A DNA stretch of 64,000 nt from Lachnospiraceae bacterium. Its GTDB lineage: Bacteria > Bacillota > Clostridia > Lachnospirales > Lachnospiraceae. The notes below the pieces were generated by a model. That model was given only the letters and a program-made list of their open reading frames with translations, was not told the origin of the DNA and made no database searches. The DNA lies in NCBI GenBank assembly GCA_030536685.1, contig JAUNPP010000002.1:1-64000 (forward strand), in the 5' to 3' direction. Made by a program: the position numbers and the translations under genes. Shown in pieces: positions 17,243 to 26,006 of the stretch. Position 1 is the first letter of the stretch, and each line of letters opens with the position of its first letter.

Positions 17243-18931
17243 ATGGAACCCGAAAATAACACAAAATGCTATCATGCAGCCCTTTATGCAAGAAGAAAAT
17301 TTACGGATACAATCACCAAAGATGAACCGGATCCTACAGCAGCATCACAGATTAAAGAAATGAAAAATTATCTGCAGGATTACCCGGAGATAAAAGTGGA
17401 CGGTATTTACATGGACAACCATAAAATCAAACAGGAAAGTCCACGCCCTGAATTTTACCGTCTGGCAAAGGATTTAAAAAATGGTCTGTATAACTGCCTT
17501 GTCATGACCAGTCTCGACCTTTTTGCCAAAGATCATATGGAAACCAAATACTATCTGCTTAACCTGTTTGCAGTTATGGGAATCCGGATACTGTCCATTC
17601 AGGATAATTATGACAGCCTGTATTCAGAAAAAGCTGCCGGCTCTCATGACCGCTTAGAGGAACTTGTATGCCAGATGGATGCTCTCAGCCGTTCCCGGAT
17701 TCTTTCAAGAAGCTCTCTGCAAAAGAAGAATGACACATTCCTGGAATTTACTTTTACGCCTTTTGGTTACCTTTATAATCCGGATATCCCTTCCAATCTG
17801 GAAATCGACGAAGAAACCGTGGATGCTGTCCGCATGATATTCAAGGAATACCTTTCCGGAACTAATATGAATCAAATTGCGCAAAAGCTGACGGATATGA
17901 GAATACCCAGCCCCTCCCTGCGGAAGGAACAGCTCGGAATGGAATACCGGCATCCCTCTTCCAAAGATTACTGGACATCCGGCGGCGTTCATGCGATCCT
18001 GAAAAACCCACTATATACCGGTGATCTGGTCATTGGCAAACAGCGTTCGGCTCAGTATGTGTTCCGGGATTACAAACGGCATCCGGATCTGGATGGAAAC
18101 GTCATTCCCAACCATCACGTAGCGATCATATCACATGCCGATTTTGAACGGGCCAGATTGATGATGGATATTCTGCATCGAAAGCGCCAGGAAATCATAG
18201 CCAAACGTCCGCAGCCTGCTCTCCCGCCGACACCTTTTGTCAATTCGGTTTATTGCGGCATCTGCCATCGTTCCATGTATCATGTACGCTATAATGCCAC
18301 AAGCAGGAATCCATATTCTATCTATGTCTGTTCCAGTCATCGTCAGAAACTGGAAAATGCCTGCCCGCTCCACCATTTCAGAGTTGATGAAATCATCCCT
18401 GCAGTAAAGGACTACATTATGGAAGAACACAGACTGGCACTTACGATCATTGCGCAAATGCAGGATGGGGAAAACAGTGACTTATATCAGAAAATTGATT
18501 CTCACTTTCAGCAAAGGATTGCAAAAGTCATGGAAAAGGTACAGCAAAATGTACTTGCCCTGACTGCTCTTCCAGATGAAGAGGAAGAAAAACGGGAAAA
18601 GCTGAATACAGAATCCACGCTTCTACGATCAGAACTTGTCGAGATCCTGGATGAAAAGAAAAAGTTCAGTAAAGAATTTACACTGAAAAACAAGTGGCTG
18701 CAGACATATGGCAATATACCGGAAAATTTTGAACTGACAAGGCAATATGGACGTACTCTGGTCGAACGGATTGAGCTGACCCCGGATCAGCCGCTCGTCT
18801 ACACGCCAAAGCATCTCAAAGAGAAAGAATTGCTGCTCCACTATATCACATTGAGCAAGGAGGTTCCTGATGGCACGAAAAAGCAGAGAACAGATACAGT
18901 ATGCGAAAGCGACCGGACAGACATTTCTTGA
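17243..18931 (+). CDS. Recombinase 5 (type C): full length, catalytic residues lost
   Basis: This 562-residue protein has the full large-serine-recombinase layout, but its active site is gone. The Y-A-R-L-S motif reads YARRK, putting Lys19 in place of the serine. The DLSRFGR motif reads SLDLFAK (residues 90-96), replacing both arginines with Leu93 and Lys96. The recombinase domain (TPFGYLYNPD), the zinc ribbon (YCGICHRSM...YVCSSHRQK...ACP) and the coiled coil are intact. The start directly follows the stop of gene 4 (TAAATG). The next gene overlaps it by 62 bases. Intact DNA-binding modules argue for a retained non-catalytic role. Confidence 0.92.
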   Translation: MEPENNTKCYHAALYARRKFTDTITKDEPDPTAASQIKEMKNYLQDYPEIKVDGIYMDNHKIKQESPRPEFYRLAKDLKNGLYNCLVMTSLDLFAKDHMETKYYLLNLFAVMGIRILSIQDNYDSLYSEKAAGSHDRLEELVCQMDALSRSRILSRSSLQKKNDTFLEFTFTPFGYLYNPDIPSNLEIDEETVDAVRMIFKEYLSGTNMNQIAQKLTDMRIPSPSLRKEQLGMEYRHPSSKDYWTSGGVHAILKNPLYTGDLVIGKQRSAQYVFRDYKRHPDLDGNVIPNHHVAIISHADFERARLMMDILHRKRQEIIAKRPQPALPPTPFVNSVYCGICHRSMYHVRYNATSRNPYSIYVCSSHRQKLENACPLHHFRVDEIIPAVKDYIMEEHRLALTIIAQMQDGENSDLYQKIDSHFQQRIAKVMEKVQQNVLALTALPDEEEEKREKLNTESTLLRSELVEILDEKKKFSKEFTLKNKWLQTYGNIPENFELTRQYGRTLVERIELTPDQPLVYTPKHLKEKELLLHYITLSKEVPDGTKKQRTDTVCESDRTDIS

Positions 18932-20600
18932 TCCGGCTTCAGTCAAACCTGCAGTACGGACAGCAATCTATGCCCGTCTCTCATTATATGATATGAACTG
19001 GTCATGCAGGGACAGTATGCAAAACCAGATACATTTGCTGGAATCCTATATGGCTGAACACCCTGAATTAAATCTCACAGACAGGTACATTGACAATGGC
19101 TGGAGCGGTATGGATTTTAACCGCCCAGCCTTTAAACGGCTTTTAACAGACATCCATTCCGGAAAAATCAATTGTATTGTAGTTAAAGATCTCTCCCGTT
19201 TCGGCAGAAACTATGTAGAAACCGGATACTATCTTGAAAATGTATTTCCTTCTCTTGGCATCCGGTTCATTGCAATCAACGATCATTTTGACAACCAGAC
19301 GGCGAGACCGGATGATCTTGGAATCATCCTGAAAAATATCCTGAATGAATTTTTCAGCCGTGACCTTTCACGCCGATACTGCGCCAGTATAGATATCCGC
19401 CGCCAAAAAGGTGTCTTCCGTCACGGTACCCCATATGGCTATATGCATGATCCTGAAAGACCAGATTATCTTACGTTTGACCCTTCTGTATCCCACTACG
19501 TTCATCTTATCTTTCAATGGGCACTGGAAGGTACCCCTACAAGTAAAATCGCACATCGGCTCCGGCAGATGAATGTACCAACTAAGGAACGAATGGAATA
19601 TTTGAGAAATAAAGAAAAAACCAGGCATAAGGGAAGTACCCGCTGGGATGTAAATAGTGTCCGGGAAATGCTGATGAACCCGGTTTACGCAGGAGATTTT
19701 GTATACGGCAAAATACGCAAACGAAAATGTGACCCTTATAACAACCGTGTGATTCCGAAAGAAGAATGGACGGTTATTTCTGATGCTTTCCCCGCCTATA
19801 TCAGCCATGAACAATTTGACCAGATTCAGGAGCGCATGGAAAAAAACACGCAAACATTCTATCAGCAGATAGAAAACAAAAAATCCATCCATGAAGAAGT
19901 ACCGAATTATTTCAAGGATCTGCTTTACTGCGCCATCTGTGGGAAAAAAGTACACTCTTCCCTGGATGCCCGCGAAAAATCACAATCTTATCTGGTTTAT
20001 TTCTGTTTTCAGTATGGAAATGCCAGACATGAACCGCATCCGAGAGTCAATATACATAAAAAACTTCTGGATACCATCGTCCTGGATGAAATACAAAATC
20101 AATTTCGGTTAGCAGAACAGTTTTCTCAATGGCTTCATTCTCCTACCTGTCAGGCTCAGGCAAAGCAATGGCTTCGAAAGCAACAGCAGCTACTTGAATC
20201 ATTAAATCAAGAAGCCGCACAAAATAAATCTGAACTGGCACAGACTTTTGAAAATTTTGCTTCAGCATGTATTACAGAAGAGATGTTTCTCCAACGGAAA
20301 ACACAACTGAAACAGCAGGAAAAGGCGCTTACCGCATCACTGGAAAAACAGGCAAAGCACATGCAGGAAATCCAGCGGGCACTTTCCAAAGCCAATCCCT
20401 GGCTGAATCTGCTCAATCAATTTGCCTACCCGCATTGCTTAACGGAGTCGCTTACCCATACGCTCATCGACAGGATCATTCTGGGACTTGGAGGCGAATT
20501 GCAGATTATCTTCCGGGAGGAGCATTGGCACCATCTGTTTACCCAATATTGTGAGGAAATTCAACATAGTGACATTCAAAAGGAGGCAAATTCTGAATGA
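18870..20600 (+). CDS. Large serine recombinase 6 (type A)
   Basis: This is a 576-residue recombinase starting MARKSREQIQ, with GGAGG six bases upstream, deep inside gene 5. It has the complete active site (YARLS with Ser38; VKDLSRFGRNYVETGYY), recombinase domain (TPYGYMHDPERPDYLTFDPS), zinc ribbon (YCAICGKKV...YFCFQYG) and a glutamine-rich coiled coil. It is the second type A member, the paralogue of recombinase 2. ATGA overlap joins it to recombinase 7. Confidence 0.93.
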   Translation: MARKSREQIQYAKATGQTFLDPASVKPAVRTAIYARLSLYDMNWSCRDSMQNQIHLLESYMAEHPELNLTDRYIDNGWSGMDFNRPAFKRLLTDIHSGKINCIVVKDLSRFGRNYVETGYYLENVFPSLGIRFIAINDHFDNQTARPDDLGIILKNILNEFFSRDLSRRYCASIDIRRQKGVFRHGTPYGYMHDPERPDYLTFDPSVSHYVHLIFQWALEGTPTSKIAHRLRQMNVPTKERMEYLRNKEKTRHKGSTRWDVNSVREMLMNPVYAGDFVYGKIRKRKCDPYNNRVIPKEEWTVISDAFPAYISHEQFDQIQERMEKNTQTFYQQIENKKSIHEEVPNYFKDLLYCAICGKKVHSSLDAREKSQSYLVYFCFQYGNARHEPHPRVNIHKKLLDTIVLDEIQNQFRLAEQFSQWLHSPTCQAQAKQWLRKQQQLLESLNQEAAQNKSELAQTFENFASACITEEMFLQRKTQLKQQEKALTASLEKQAKHMQEIQRALSKANPWLNLLNQFAYPHCLTESLTHTLIDRIILGLGGELQIIFREEHWHHLFTQYCEEIQHSDIQKEANSE

Positions 20601-22198
20601 AGAAAATAATCGCTGCTTATCTTCGGCTTTCTAACGCTGATCATGATCTGTCCGAAAAGGACGAAAGCAACAGTATCACCAATCAAAGACAATTGATAAA
20701 ATATCACATCCAGACCCATGAAGACCTGAAATCCTACCAGTATGAAGAATTTGTAGATGATGGTTACAGCGGAATGAATACAAACCGCCCTTCTTTCCAG
20801 AATATGCTTCGTCTGATCAAAAAGGATAAAATACACTGCGTCATCGTCAAGGATCTCTCCCGTTTTGCAAGAGACTATCTCGTTCTTGGAGATTATGTGG
20901 AACAGATCTTTCCTCTGCTCGGTGTGCGTTTTATTGCTATAAACGACGAATATGACAGCCGTATCAGTGTCACTGCAATGGAAACCGTAAGTATCTCCAT
21001 CAAATCTCTTGTCTATGATTACTACAGCCGTGACCTCGCCCGAAAAATGCGTACCGGTATTATGGAACGTTACAAACACGGAACTATCATCCACGCAGCT
21101 CCCTACGGCTATGTAACCAATTATAAAAAGCATCGCTTTGAGATTGATGAAGAAGCGGCTGCAAATGTCAAACTGATATTCAAACTGACCATTGAGGGAC
21201 AATCCCCCAGCGATATCGCCCGGTATCTGAATAATTCCGGTGTTCCTACACCGGCAGTGTACAACCGACTCCATCCGGAACTTAAAAAAACAGGATACAA
21301 AATATGTAAAAATCCAGTTTGGACAAACAGCAGTATCCGCACTATCATCAGTAATAGAACTTATACCGGTGTGCGTATCGGTCATAAAACCTCCACTGAA
21401 AACTCTCCGCATGTTTCAGAAAAAGTAGATCCTGCGGACTGGTTCATCTACGAGAATGCTCATACGCCTATCATAAGTGAGGAAGATTACGAACTTGCAC
21501 TTTCCAAATTGAAACGGTTTACTCCCCGGGATCCCAACCGCACGAAACAATATGTCAACAACTGTGTCCTTCAAACAAAACTTCGCTGCGGTCATTGCGG
21601 TCGTGCTGTTGAATACCGCACTTCCGGCAGGCTTGCCATTTGTCCACAGGCCCGATTTCTGCCAAATGCCGATTCATCTGCAACCCATCCGACACTGAAC
21701 ATTACCGTATATGTGTATGAGTCGCTAATGCCTATACTAAAGGCGCTTCTTATAGAAAAAGAACGCTTACAAAATGAAATCAATGAAGGAAAAGCAATCC
21801 TCAAAAGATGCAAGGAAACCCTCTCAAGAATCGAAGAAAACAAACGCCAGCTTTCCGAAAAAAAGCGTATCCTGTATGAGGCTTATGTCACAAAAGAAAT
21901 GAATCGGGAAACATACTTACAGAAAAAAGCGGAACTTGATAAACAGGAACAGGATTTAAAACAGGAATACCAGCAGCAAAAGCAACAGGAAATGTATTAT
22001 ACAACCCTTGCTATTCCTGACGAAATCAATATGCTTTCTGCCTCTGCCAGTTCTGATATTGATAAAGAATTTCTAACAAAAGATATGGTAAAAACCTATG
22101 TCCGTACAGTCTACATTGATGGCCCGGAAGATTATAGAATCGAATGGAATTATGATAATCTGTTTCGTCAGCTCGCCGGGAATGAAAATGTGGACTGA
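20597..22198 (+). CDS. Large serine recombinase 7 (type B)
   Basis: This 533-residue recombinase is the last of the array. It has YLRLS (Ser12), KDESNSITNQ, VKDLSRFARDY, the recombinase domain (APYGYVTNYKKHRFEIDEEA), a zinc ribbon (RCGHCGRAVEY...AICPQ) and a long charged coiled coil. All catalytic residues are present. It is the paralogue of recombinase 3. It starts in an ATGA overlap with gene 6. The second copy of the relaxase palindrome begins 14 bases after its stop. Confidence 0.93.
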   Translation: MKKIIAAYLRLSNADHDLSEKDESNSITNQRQLIKYHIQTHEDLKSYQYEEFVDDGYSGMNTNRPSFQNMLRLIKKDKIHCVIVKDLSRFARDYLVLGDYVEQIFPLLGVRFIAINDEYDSRISVTAMETVSISIKSLVYDYYSRDLARKMRTGIMERYKHGTIIHAAPYGYVTNYKKHRFEIDEEAAANVKLIFKLTIEGQSPSDIARYLNNSGVPTPAVYNRLHPELKKTGYKICKNPVWTNSSIRTIISNRTYTGVRIGHKTSTENSPHVSEKVDPADWFIYENAHTPIISEEDYELALSKLKRFTPRDPNRTKQYVNNCVLQTKLRCGHCGRAVEYRTSGRLAICPQARFLPNADSSATHPTLNITVYVYESLMPILKALLIEKERLQNEINEGKAILKRCKETLSRIEENKRQLSEKKRILYEAYVTKEMNRETYLQKKAELDKQEQDLKQEYQQQKQQEMYYTTLAIPDEINMLSASASSDIDKEFLTKDMVKTYVRTVYIDGPEDYRIEWNYDNLFRQLAGNENVD

Positions 22199-22212
22199 CC
22201 CGCCGGGTGCAT

Positions 22213-22241
22213 CAACTTTTGCTCACAATGAGCAAAAGTTG
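22213..22241. repeat. Palindrome after the recombinase array, copy 2
   Basis: The arms CAACTTTTGCTCA and TGAGCAAAAGTTG pair perfectly over 13 bp around CAA, with an outer CGGGTG/CACCCG pair. The inner 11-bp arms are identical to those inside the relaxase at 5699-5725. No T tract follows, so it is not a standard terminator. Confidence 0.88.
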
Positions 22242-22396
22242 TAAACACCCGCATAAGATATCACATCCCCTCTACGCTCTCTCTTATATGATATTCTCAT
22301 TCCATTATCCACAAACTCCTGCGAATTTTTCTTCGATAACGATATGAAGTGAGGGGTTCTTCCACAGCCCCATCACGAATACCCGGAGGAATTCCC

Positions 22397-23284
22397 ATGA
22401 GCTTTCTTTTGAAAAAAATGATACAAAAACAACGTGCCGATTTCGCCGCTCTTTCCGAAAAGCGAGATGCTACACTATTATTCCCGGATGATGTCACTGT
22501 GATAGAAAATATCTCCTATCGCCCTGATGCAGCTACTGCACACCGCATGGACGTGTTTCGCCCCAGTGCAACAGAACGTACACTTCCCATTATTATCAAT
22601 GTACATGGTGGCGGATTGATGATGGGTACAAAAGAGTTTAATCGTTTCTTCTGTGCTCAGCTATGTAAACTTGGATTTGTTGTCTTCAGTATTGAATATC
22701 GTTTGATTCCGGAAGTAACCGTTTTTGACCAGTTAGGAGATATTACTGCAGCAATGGATTTCGTAAAATATCACAGCCTGATCTATGGCGGTGATCCGCT
22801 GCATATCTATATGGTTGGTGACAGCGCCGGCGCATATTTGATCACTTACGCAGTGGCAATCAGTAATAACCCTGTACTGGCTAATGCCTCTGGCGTCACT
22901 CCTTCTGGTCTTCACGTCAATGCGCTCGGACTGATCAGCGGCATGTTTTATACAAGACGAATGGATGAAATCGGTCTGTTTCTTCCCAAATTGCTATACG
23001 GAAAAAGCTACCGACATAGCCCATTCTTTCCCTACACCAATCCGGAACATCCTGAAATCATAAAACACCTGCCGCCTTGCTTTCTCGTAACAAGCCATGA
23101 TGATCACCTTCATCATTACACAGCCGATTTCGCCGCTGCGCTTAAACGCATCGACAAACGTCATAGGCTGATAGATTATGATAAAGATAATCGCCTGACT
23201 CATGCATTCAGCGTGTTTGAACCAACCATGGATAAGAGTCTGGAAGTGCTCGAAAAAATGACCGGTTTTCTCCTGCGAAATTAA
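22397..23284 (+). CDS. Alpha/beta hydrolase (esterase/lipase family)
   Basis: This is a 295-residue serine hydrolase of the hormone-sensitive-lipase/acetyl-esterase type. It has the oxyanion loop NVHGGGLMMG, the nucleophile elbow GDSAGAYL, and late Asp (SHDDHLHHY) and His (LTHAFSVF) candidates for the catalytic triad. No signal peptide is visible, so it should be cytosolic. The start is set by CGGAGG seven bases upstream. It sits between the recombinase array and the defence operon and ends at a strong terminator. It may be cargo; the substrate is unknown. Confidence 0.85.
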   Translation: MSFLLKKMIQKQRADFAALSEKRDATLLFPDDVTVIENISYRPDAATAHRMDVFRPSATERTLPIIINVHGGGLMMGTKEFNRFFCAQLCKLGFVVFSIEYRLIPEVTVFDQLGDITAAMDFVKYHSLIYGGDPLHIYMVGDSAGAYLITYAVAISNNPVLANASGVTPSGLHVNALGLISGMFYTRRMDEIGLFLPKLLYGKSYRHSPFFPYTNPEHPEIIKHLPPCFLVTSHDDHLHHYTADFAAALKRIDKRHRLIDYDKDNRLTHAFSVFEPTMDKSLEVLEKMTGFLLRN

Positions 23285-23330
23285 CTCAACATTTATAACT
23301 ATTTGATAGTTTTTCTTTTCATTCTCTTTT

Positions 23331-23366
23331 CGGGCAGAAAGCATTTCACTTTCTGCCCGAATTCTT
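23331..23366 (+). terminator. Terminator of the hydrolase gene
   Basis: A perfect 11-bp stem (CGGGCAGAAAG/CTTTCTGCCCG) with a 7-base loop is followed by a T-rich tail. Confidence 0.8.
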
Positions 23367-23375
23367 TTCATAATT

Positions 23376-23410
23376 AAAAAAAAGAGCAATAGTTCTATTT
23401 CCTATTGCCC
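23376..23410 (-). terminator. Terminator of the CBASS operon
   Basis: On the minus strand a 9-bp stem (GGGCAATAG with CTATTGCTC, one G-U pair) is followed by eight T residues, 14 bases after the CD-NTase stop codon. Confidence 0.85.
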
Positions 23411-23423
23411 TTAACCACAATTT

Positions 23424-24809
23424 TTAAATATATAATTTCTGATCACCAATCGGAACATTAACCATAGTCATTGCTACACACTCACCATTTTTGATAATAT
23501 AGCATTCTACAAAATGTGGACCTCCGAATTCTGATTCCTCTCTTTTCGACTTACCACACTTTTTCTCAATTTGGCCTCGAATTTGATTTTTCTTTTCTGC
23601 TATTGATCCAACATTTCGAACTTTCCACCAGACTTCATAAGGATAAGGAACATCTGTTTCAGCTTCAAAATCTATTGTTAATCCGTGTGGCATCAACTTA
23701 TGAAACCGTGGAAATTTTTCCAGGAATTTATATAACGGCTGCTGATGAATTCCATTTGCCTGTACTTTACATGATACCCACACATTATAGCAGTCATTTA
23801 TCGGTACCATATCTTCAATAAATTCCTCTGTGTCACTATACTGTGACTTTTTCAAAGAAGCTGCCTCAAACATACCTTTTTCTTTATCTGACAAATCAGA
23901 CCAATAATCATGATTAAAAAATTTATTCCATGCTTCGAGTGCCTGTTTATAAGTACATTTTTCATCTAAAAGCACATTCAATGAATCTATTTTGCTACTT
24001 AATCTTAAGAGCCAATTATCCATTTTATCATAATGATTCTGTGCTGTAAGAAGTGATAACTCTGTATCTACCGGATTAGAAACTTCAGTACTTTCTTCAA
24101 GACGATTTTTCACTGCAACCATTGTATTGTAGAATATTTCGTCAATTCTTTCATGTTCTGAATCAAATACTTCATCACATATCACTGACTGAATTAGTCC
24201 TCCTGGCATATTAACCCATCCAGCTCTCGATTTACAGAACATCTTTGACAAACGTACTACTTTTCTTAGCCCAGTCCCTTTTGATTTTACTTCATCCAAA
24301 AACCACTTGGTAATTGCTGCCGGATTACGTGTTTTCCATTCCGTACCTGCATGTTCGTAAGTATACTCCGTTTTACCTTCTTCTCTAAATCTCCTGTAAA
24401 CAGCAAAATCCACATGATAACCATCTGCATACTGAACTCTTACACAATTCGTTTTGCATTCAGGAGACGTATTAAATTGTCCACACTTCTTTTCGAGTGC
24501 TTTGCACACAACTCTTCTTGCTTGTAACGGACTCAAATCTCCCAAATTGCTCTTATCAAAAACAATTGCTACGTCAATATCATAATCGTTATTATCATTT
24601 TGTACAACGGTAGACATTGCCATACTCCCTTGAACACGCTTTTCAGCTATAGAATAGTTTGTTTTTTTATCCTCATTGTAAAGTTTCAGACCTTCTTCCA
24701 GACGTTTTACGTTTAAATTTTTCTTTTCACGCAAATTTTGTTGTTTGTCATTGCTTAAAACAACATAGTCTTTATAGAATCGTTCAAATTCTTTTGAAGC
24801 ATCGTACAT
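23424..24809 (-). CDS. CBASS CD-NTase (cGAS/DncV-like nucleotidyltransferase) with AGS-C-like domain
   Basis: This 461-residue enzyme should make a cyclic oligonucleotide alarm signal on phage infection. The polymerase-beta-type active site is complete: GS at residues 61-62, the metal-binding DID at 77-79 and the third aspartate at 134 (HVDFAV). The C-terminal 80 residues (YEVWWKVRNVGSIAEKK, GGPHFVECYIIKNGECVA) match the AGS-C sensor domain often linked to such enzymes. The start is 10 bases after the SAVED gene's stop, with AAAGGGGTG upstream. No Cap2 or Cap3 gene is present, so this is a minimal type I layout. The nucleotide product cannot be read from sequence. Confidence 0.87.
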   Translation of the reverse strand: MYDASKEFERFYKDYVVLSNDKQQNLREKKNLNVKRLEEGLKLYNEDKKTNYSIAEKRVQGSMAMSTVVQNDNNDYDIDVAIVFDKSNLGDLSPLQARRVVCKALEKKCGQFNTSPECKTNCVRVQYADGYHVDFAVYRRFREEGKTEYTYEHAGTEWKTRNPAAITKWFLDEVKSKGTGLRKVVRLSKMFCKSRAGWVNMPGGLIQSVICDEVFDSEHERIDEIFYNTMVAVKNRLEESTEVSNPVDTELSLLTAQNHYDKMDNWLLRLSSKIDSLNVLLDEKCTYKQALEAWNKFFNHDYWSDLSDKEKGMFEAASLKKSQYSDTEEFIEDMVPINDCYNVWVSCKVQANGIHQQPLYKFLEKFPRFHKLMPHGLTIDFEAETDVPYPYEVWWKVRNVGSIAEKKNQIRGQIEKKCGKSKREESEFGGPHFVECYIIKNGECVAMTMVNVPIGDQKLYI

Positions 24810-24818
24810 CTATAAACA

Positions 24819-25919
24819 TCACCCCTTTACTAATTTTCCACGATTTGAAGACGTTTTATCAGTAATCACTATGCCAAAAGAATATTTTGGTGTTTCTGTA
24901 TGTACATAATGATAAGAAATAATCTGTGGTAAACGATTATTATTATGAGCAAACAATTTTCCTAACTCTAAAGATACGCAGCTAGGTATTGATGCCACAA
25001 AATGCACTTTCTGCAAATATGGATATTTTTGCTTCAAGTCTTCAATCTGATTAAGAACATACATCGCATATTTATCCAACTGTTTCATTGTTGTAATGAT
25101 ATTGTCATCAGGATTTGGTAAATCAATTCTCACAACGTCCATTCCTGCAAACTGTATTAAATCTCCCGAATTTACTTTTCGAGTTATGGAAAGTGCCACA
25201 ACTACATCCGTCGCATTGTTATCAAGTGCACTTGGATATTGAGTATCAAGTGCATCGTATGTTTTTCTTTTTTTTCCTGTTTTTAATTCATAAAATTTAT
25301 TCTCAGCTCTTTTATACTCAAAATATCTTCTTACATTTCCTGATCCCAAATACGTTCCTGCCAAAATTGTATACGGAATAGGTGCCATGCCGGTAAAACA
25401 TGATTTAAAATCCTTACTTCGATTAACAAATGCAGTACACTGTTTTTCTATTTTCCTGACAATAATATCGTTTATCTTCTCTGTCATTTTTATATCAAAA
25501 ATGTCTACAAAGTCTACGATAACTTCTTTTACTTTAAAATCTTCCAGCTTCAAATCTGATACATTTTTTGTATCACTAATTTCATGCTGTGCGAACAAAC
25601 CTAACATATTCAAAACAAAAATTCTGTCTTTTATGTTCTGTCTGTAATAGATTCCCACAACTATAAGCAGTGCTCCACATACTATTGCAACATAATCCAC
25701 GCCCGTGGATAACTCCATATTAAACTGAGAACCTATTATTGATAACACCATTTCTTTAGTTCCCGGAAAAGCAGAACACACCAATGAAATTCCTGCTGTA
25801 ACCATACTCACAGACAAGTCTGTTGCTGAGTTTGCTTTCATAAGGTACCTTCTAATTATTACCACAGATACGCAAAGTACAATAATTATTCCTATAACAG
25901 CTACATAATACTTAATCAC
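24819..25919 (-). CDS. TM-SAVED CBASS effector (Cap14-like)
   Basis: This effector has about 366 residues from a GTG start. A hydrophobic helix at residues 4-23 and further membrane-like segments near 33-50 and 78-97 precede a cytosolic SAVED domain (GMAPIPYTILAGTYLG; VVVALSITRKV; VHFVASIPSCVSLELGKL; YSFGIVIT). SAVED domains bind cyclic oligonucleotides, so binding would activate the membrane part and damage the infected cell. The GTG is preferred because AGAGGAG lies 8 bases upstream; the more upstream ATG at 26030 would lie within the promoter. It is the first gene of the CBASS pair, and this layout fits the Cap14 group. Confidence 0.85.
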   Translation of the reverse strand: MIKYYVAVIGIIIVLCVSVVIIRRYLMKANSATDLSVSMVTAGISLVCSAFPGTKEMVLSIIGSQFNMELSTGVDYVAIVCGALLIVVGIYYRQNIKDRIFVLNMLGLFAQHEISDTKNVSDLKLEDFKVKEVIVDFVDIFDIKMTEKINDIIVRKIEKQCTAFVNRSKDFKSCFTGMAPIPYTILAGTYLGSGNVRRYFEYKRAENKFYELKTGKKRKTYDALDTQYPSALDNNATDVVVALSITRKVNSGDLIQFAGMDVVRIDLPNPDDNIITTMKQLDKYAMYVLNQIEDLKQKYPYLQKVHFVASIPSCVSLELGKLFAHNNNRLPQIISYHYVHTETPKYSFGIVITDKTSSNRGKLVKG

Positions 25920-25952
25920 ACTTTCATTTCTCCTCTCTAAATTTCTATTTTC

Positions 25953-26002
25953 GAGTGCTAACATCTGCGTTATTGTTAGCACTCCACTGTATCGAGTGCT
26001 GA
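25953..26002 (-). promoter_or_regulatory. CIRCE-type (HrcA) operator of the CBASS operon
   Basis: TTAGCACTC-N9-GAGTGCTGA at 25976-26002 matches the CIRCE consensus TTAGCACTC-N9-GAGTGCTAA at 17 of 18 positions with the exact 9-base spacer. A third perfect half site, GAGTGCTAA, lies at 25953-25961. The main element covers the expected transcription start, the classic CIRCE position. CIRCE is known as the HrcA repressor site of groESL and dnaK operons. Confidence 0.85.
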
Positions 26003-26006
26003 CAAT

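Larger units (their letters stand above)
4595..22250. mobile_element. Integrative mobilizable element with seven serine recombinases (ends approximate)
   Basis: The block holds an Xre repressor, MobC, a relaxase, an oriT-like leader, several regulators and a seven-gene large-serine-recombinase operon, all set inside a polysaccharide locus. No VirB4, VirD4 coupling protein or other conjugation machinery is visible, so it would have to be mobilized in trans. The limits are inferred from the first and last element-type features. I could not find attL or attR. Confidence 0.6.

Noticed and set aside
22213-22241. Terminator of the recombinase operon
   Set aside because: The hairpin is strong, but no T tract follows and the same palindrome occurs inside a coding sequence.
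4595-22250. A full conjugative element (ICE)
   Set aside because: No VirB4, coupling protein or other type IV secretion gene is present between the limits; only mobilization functions are seen.
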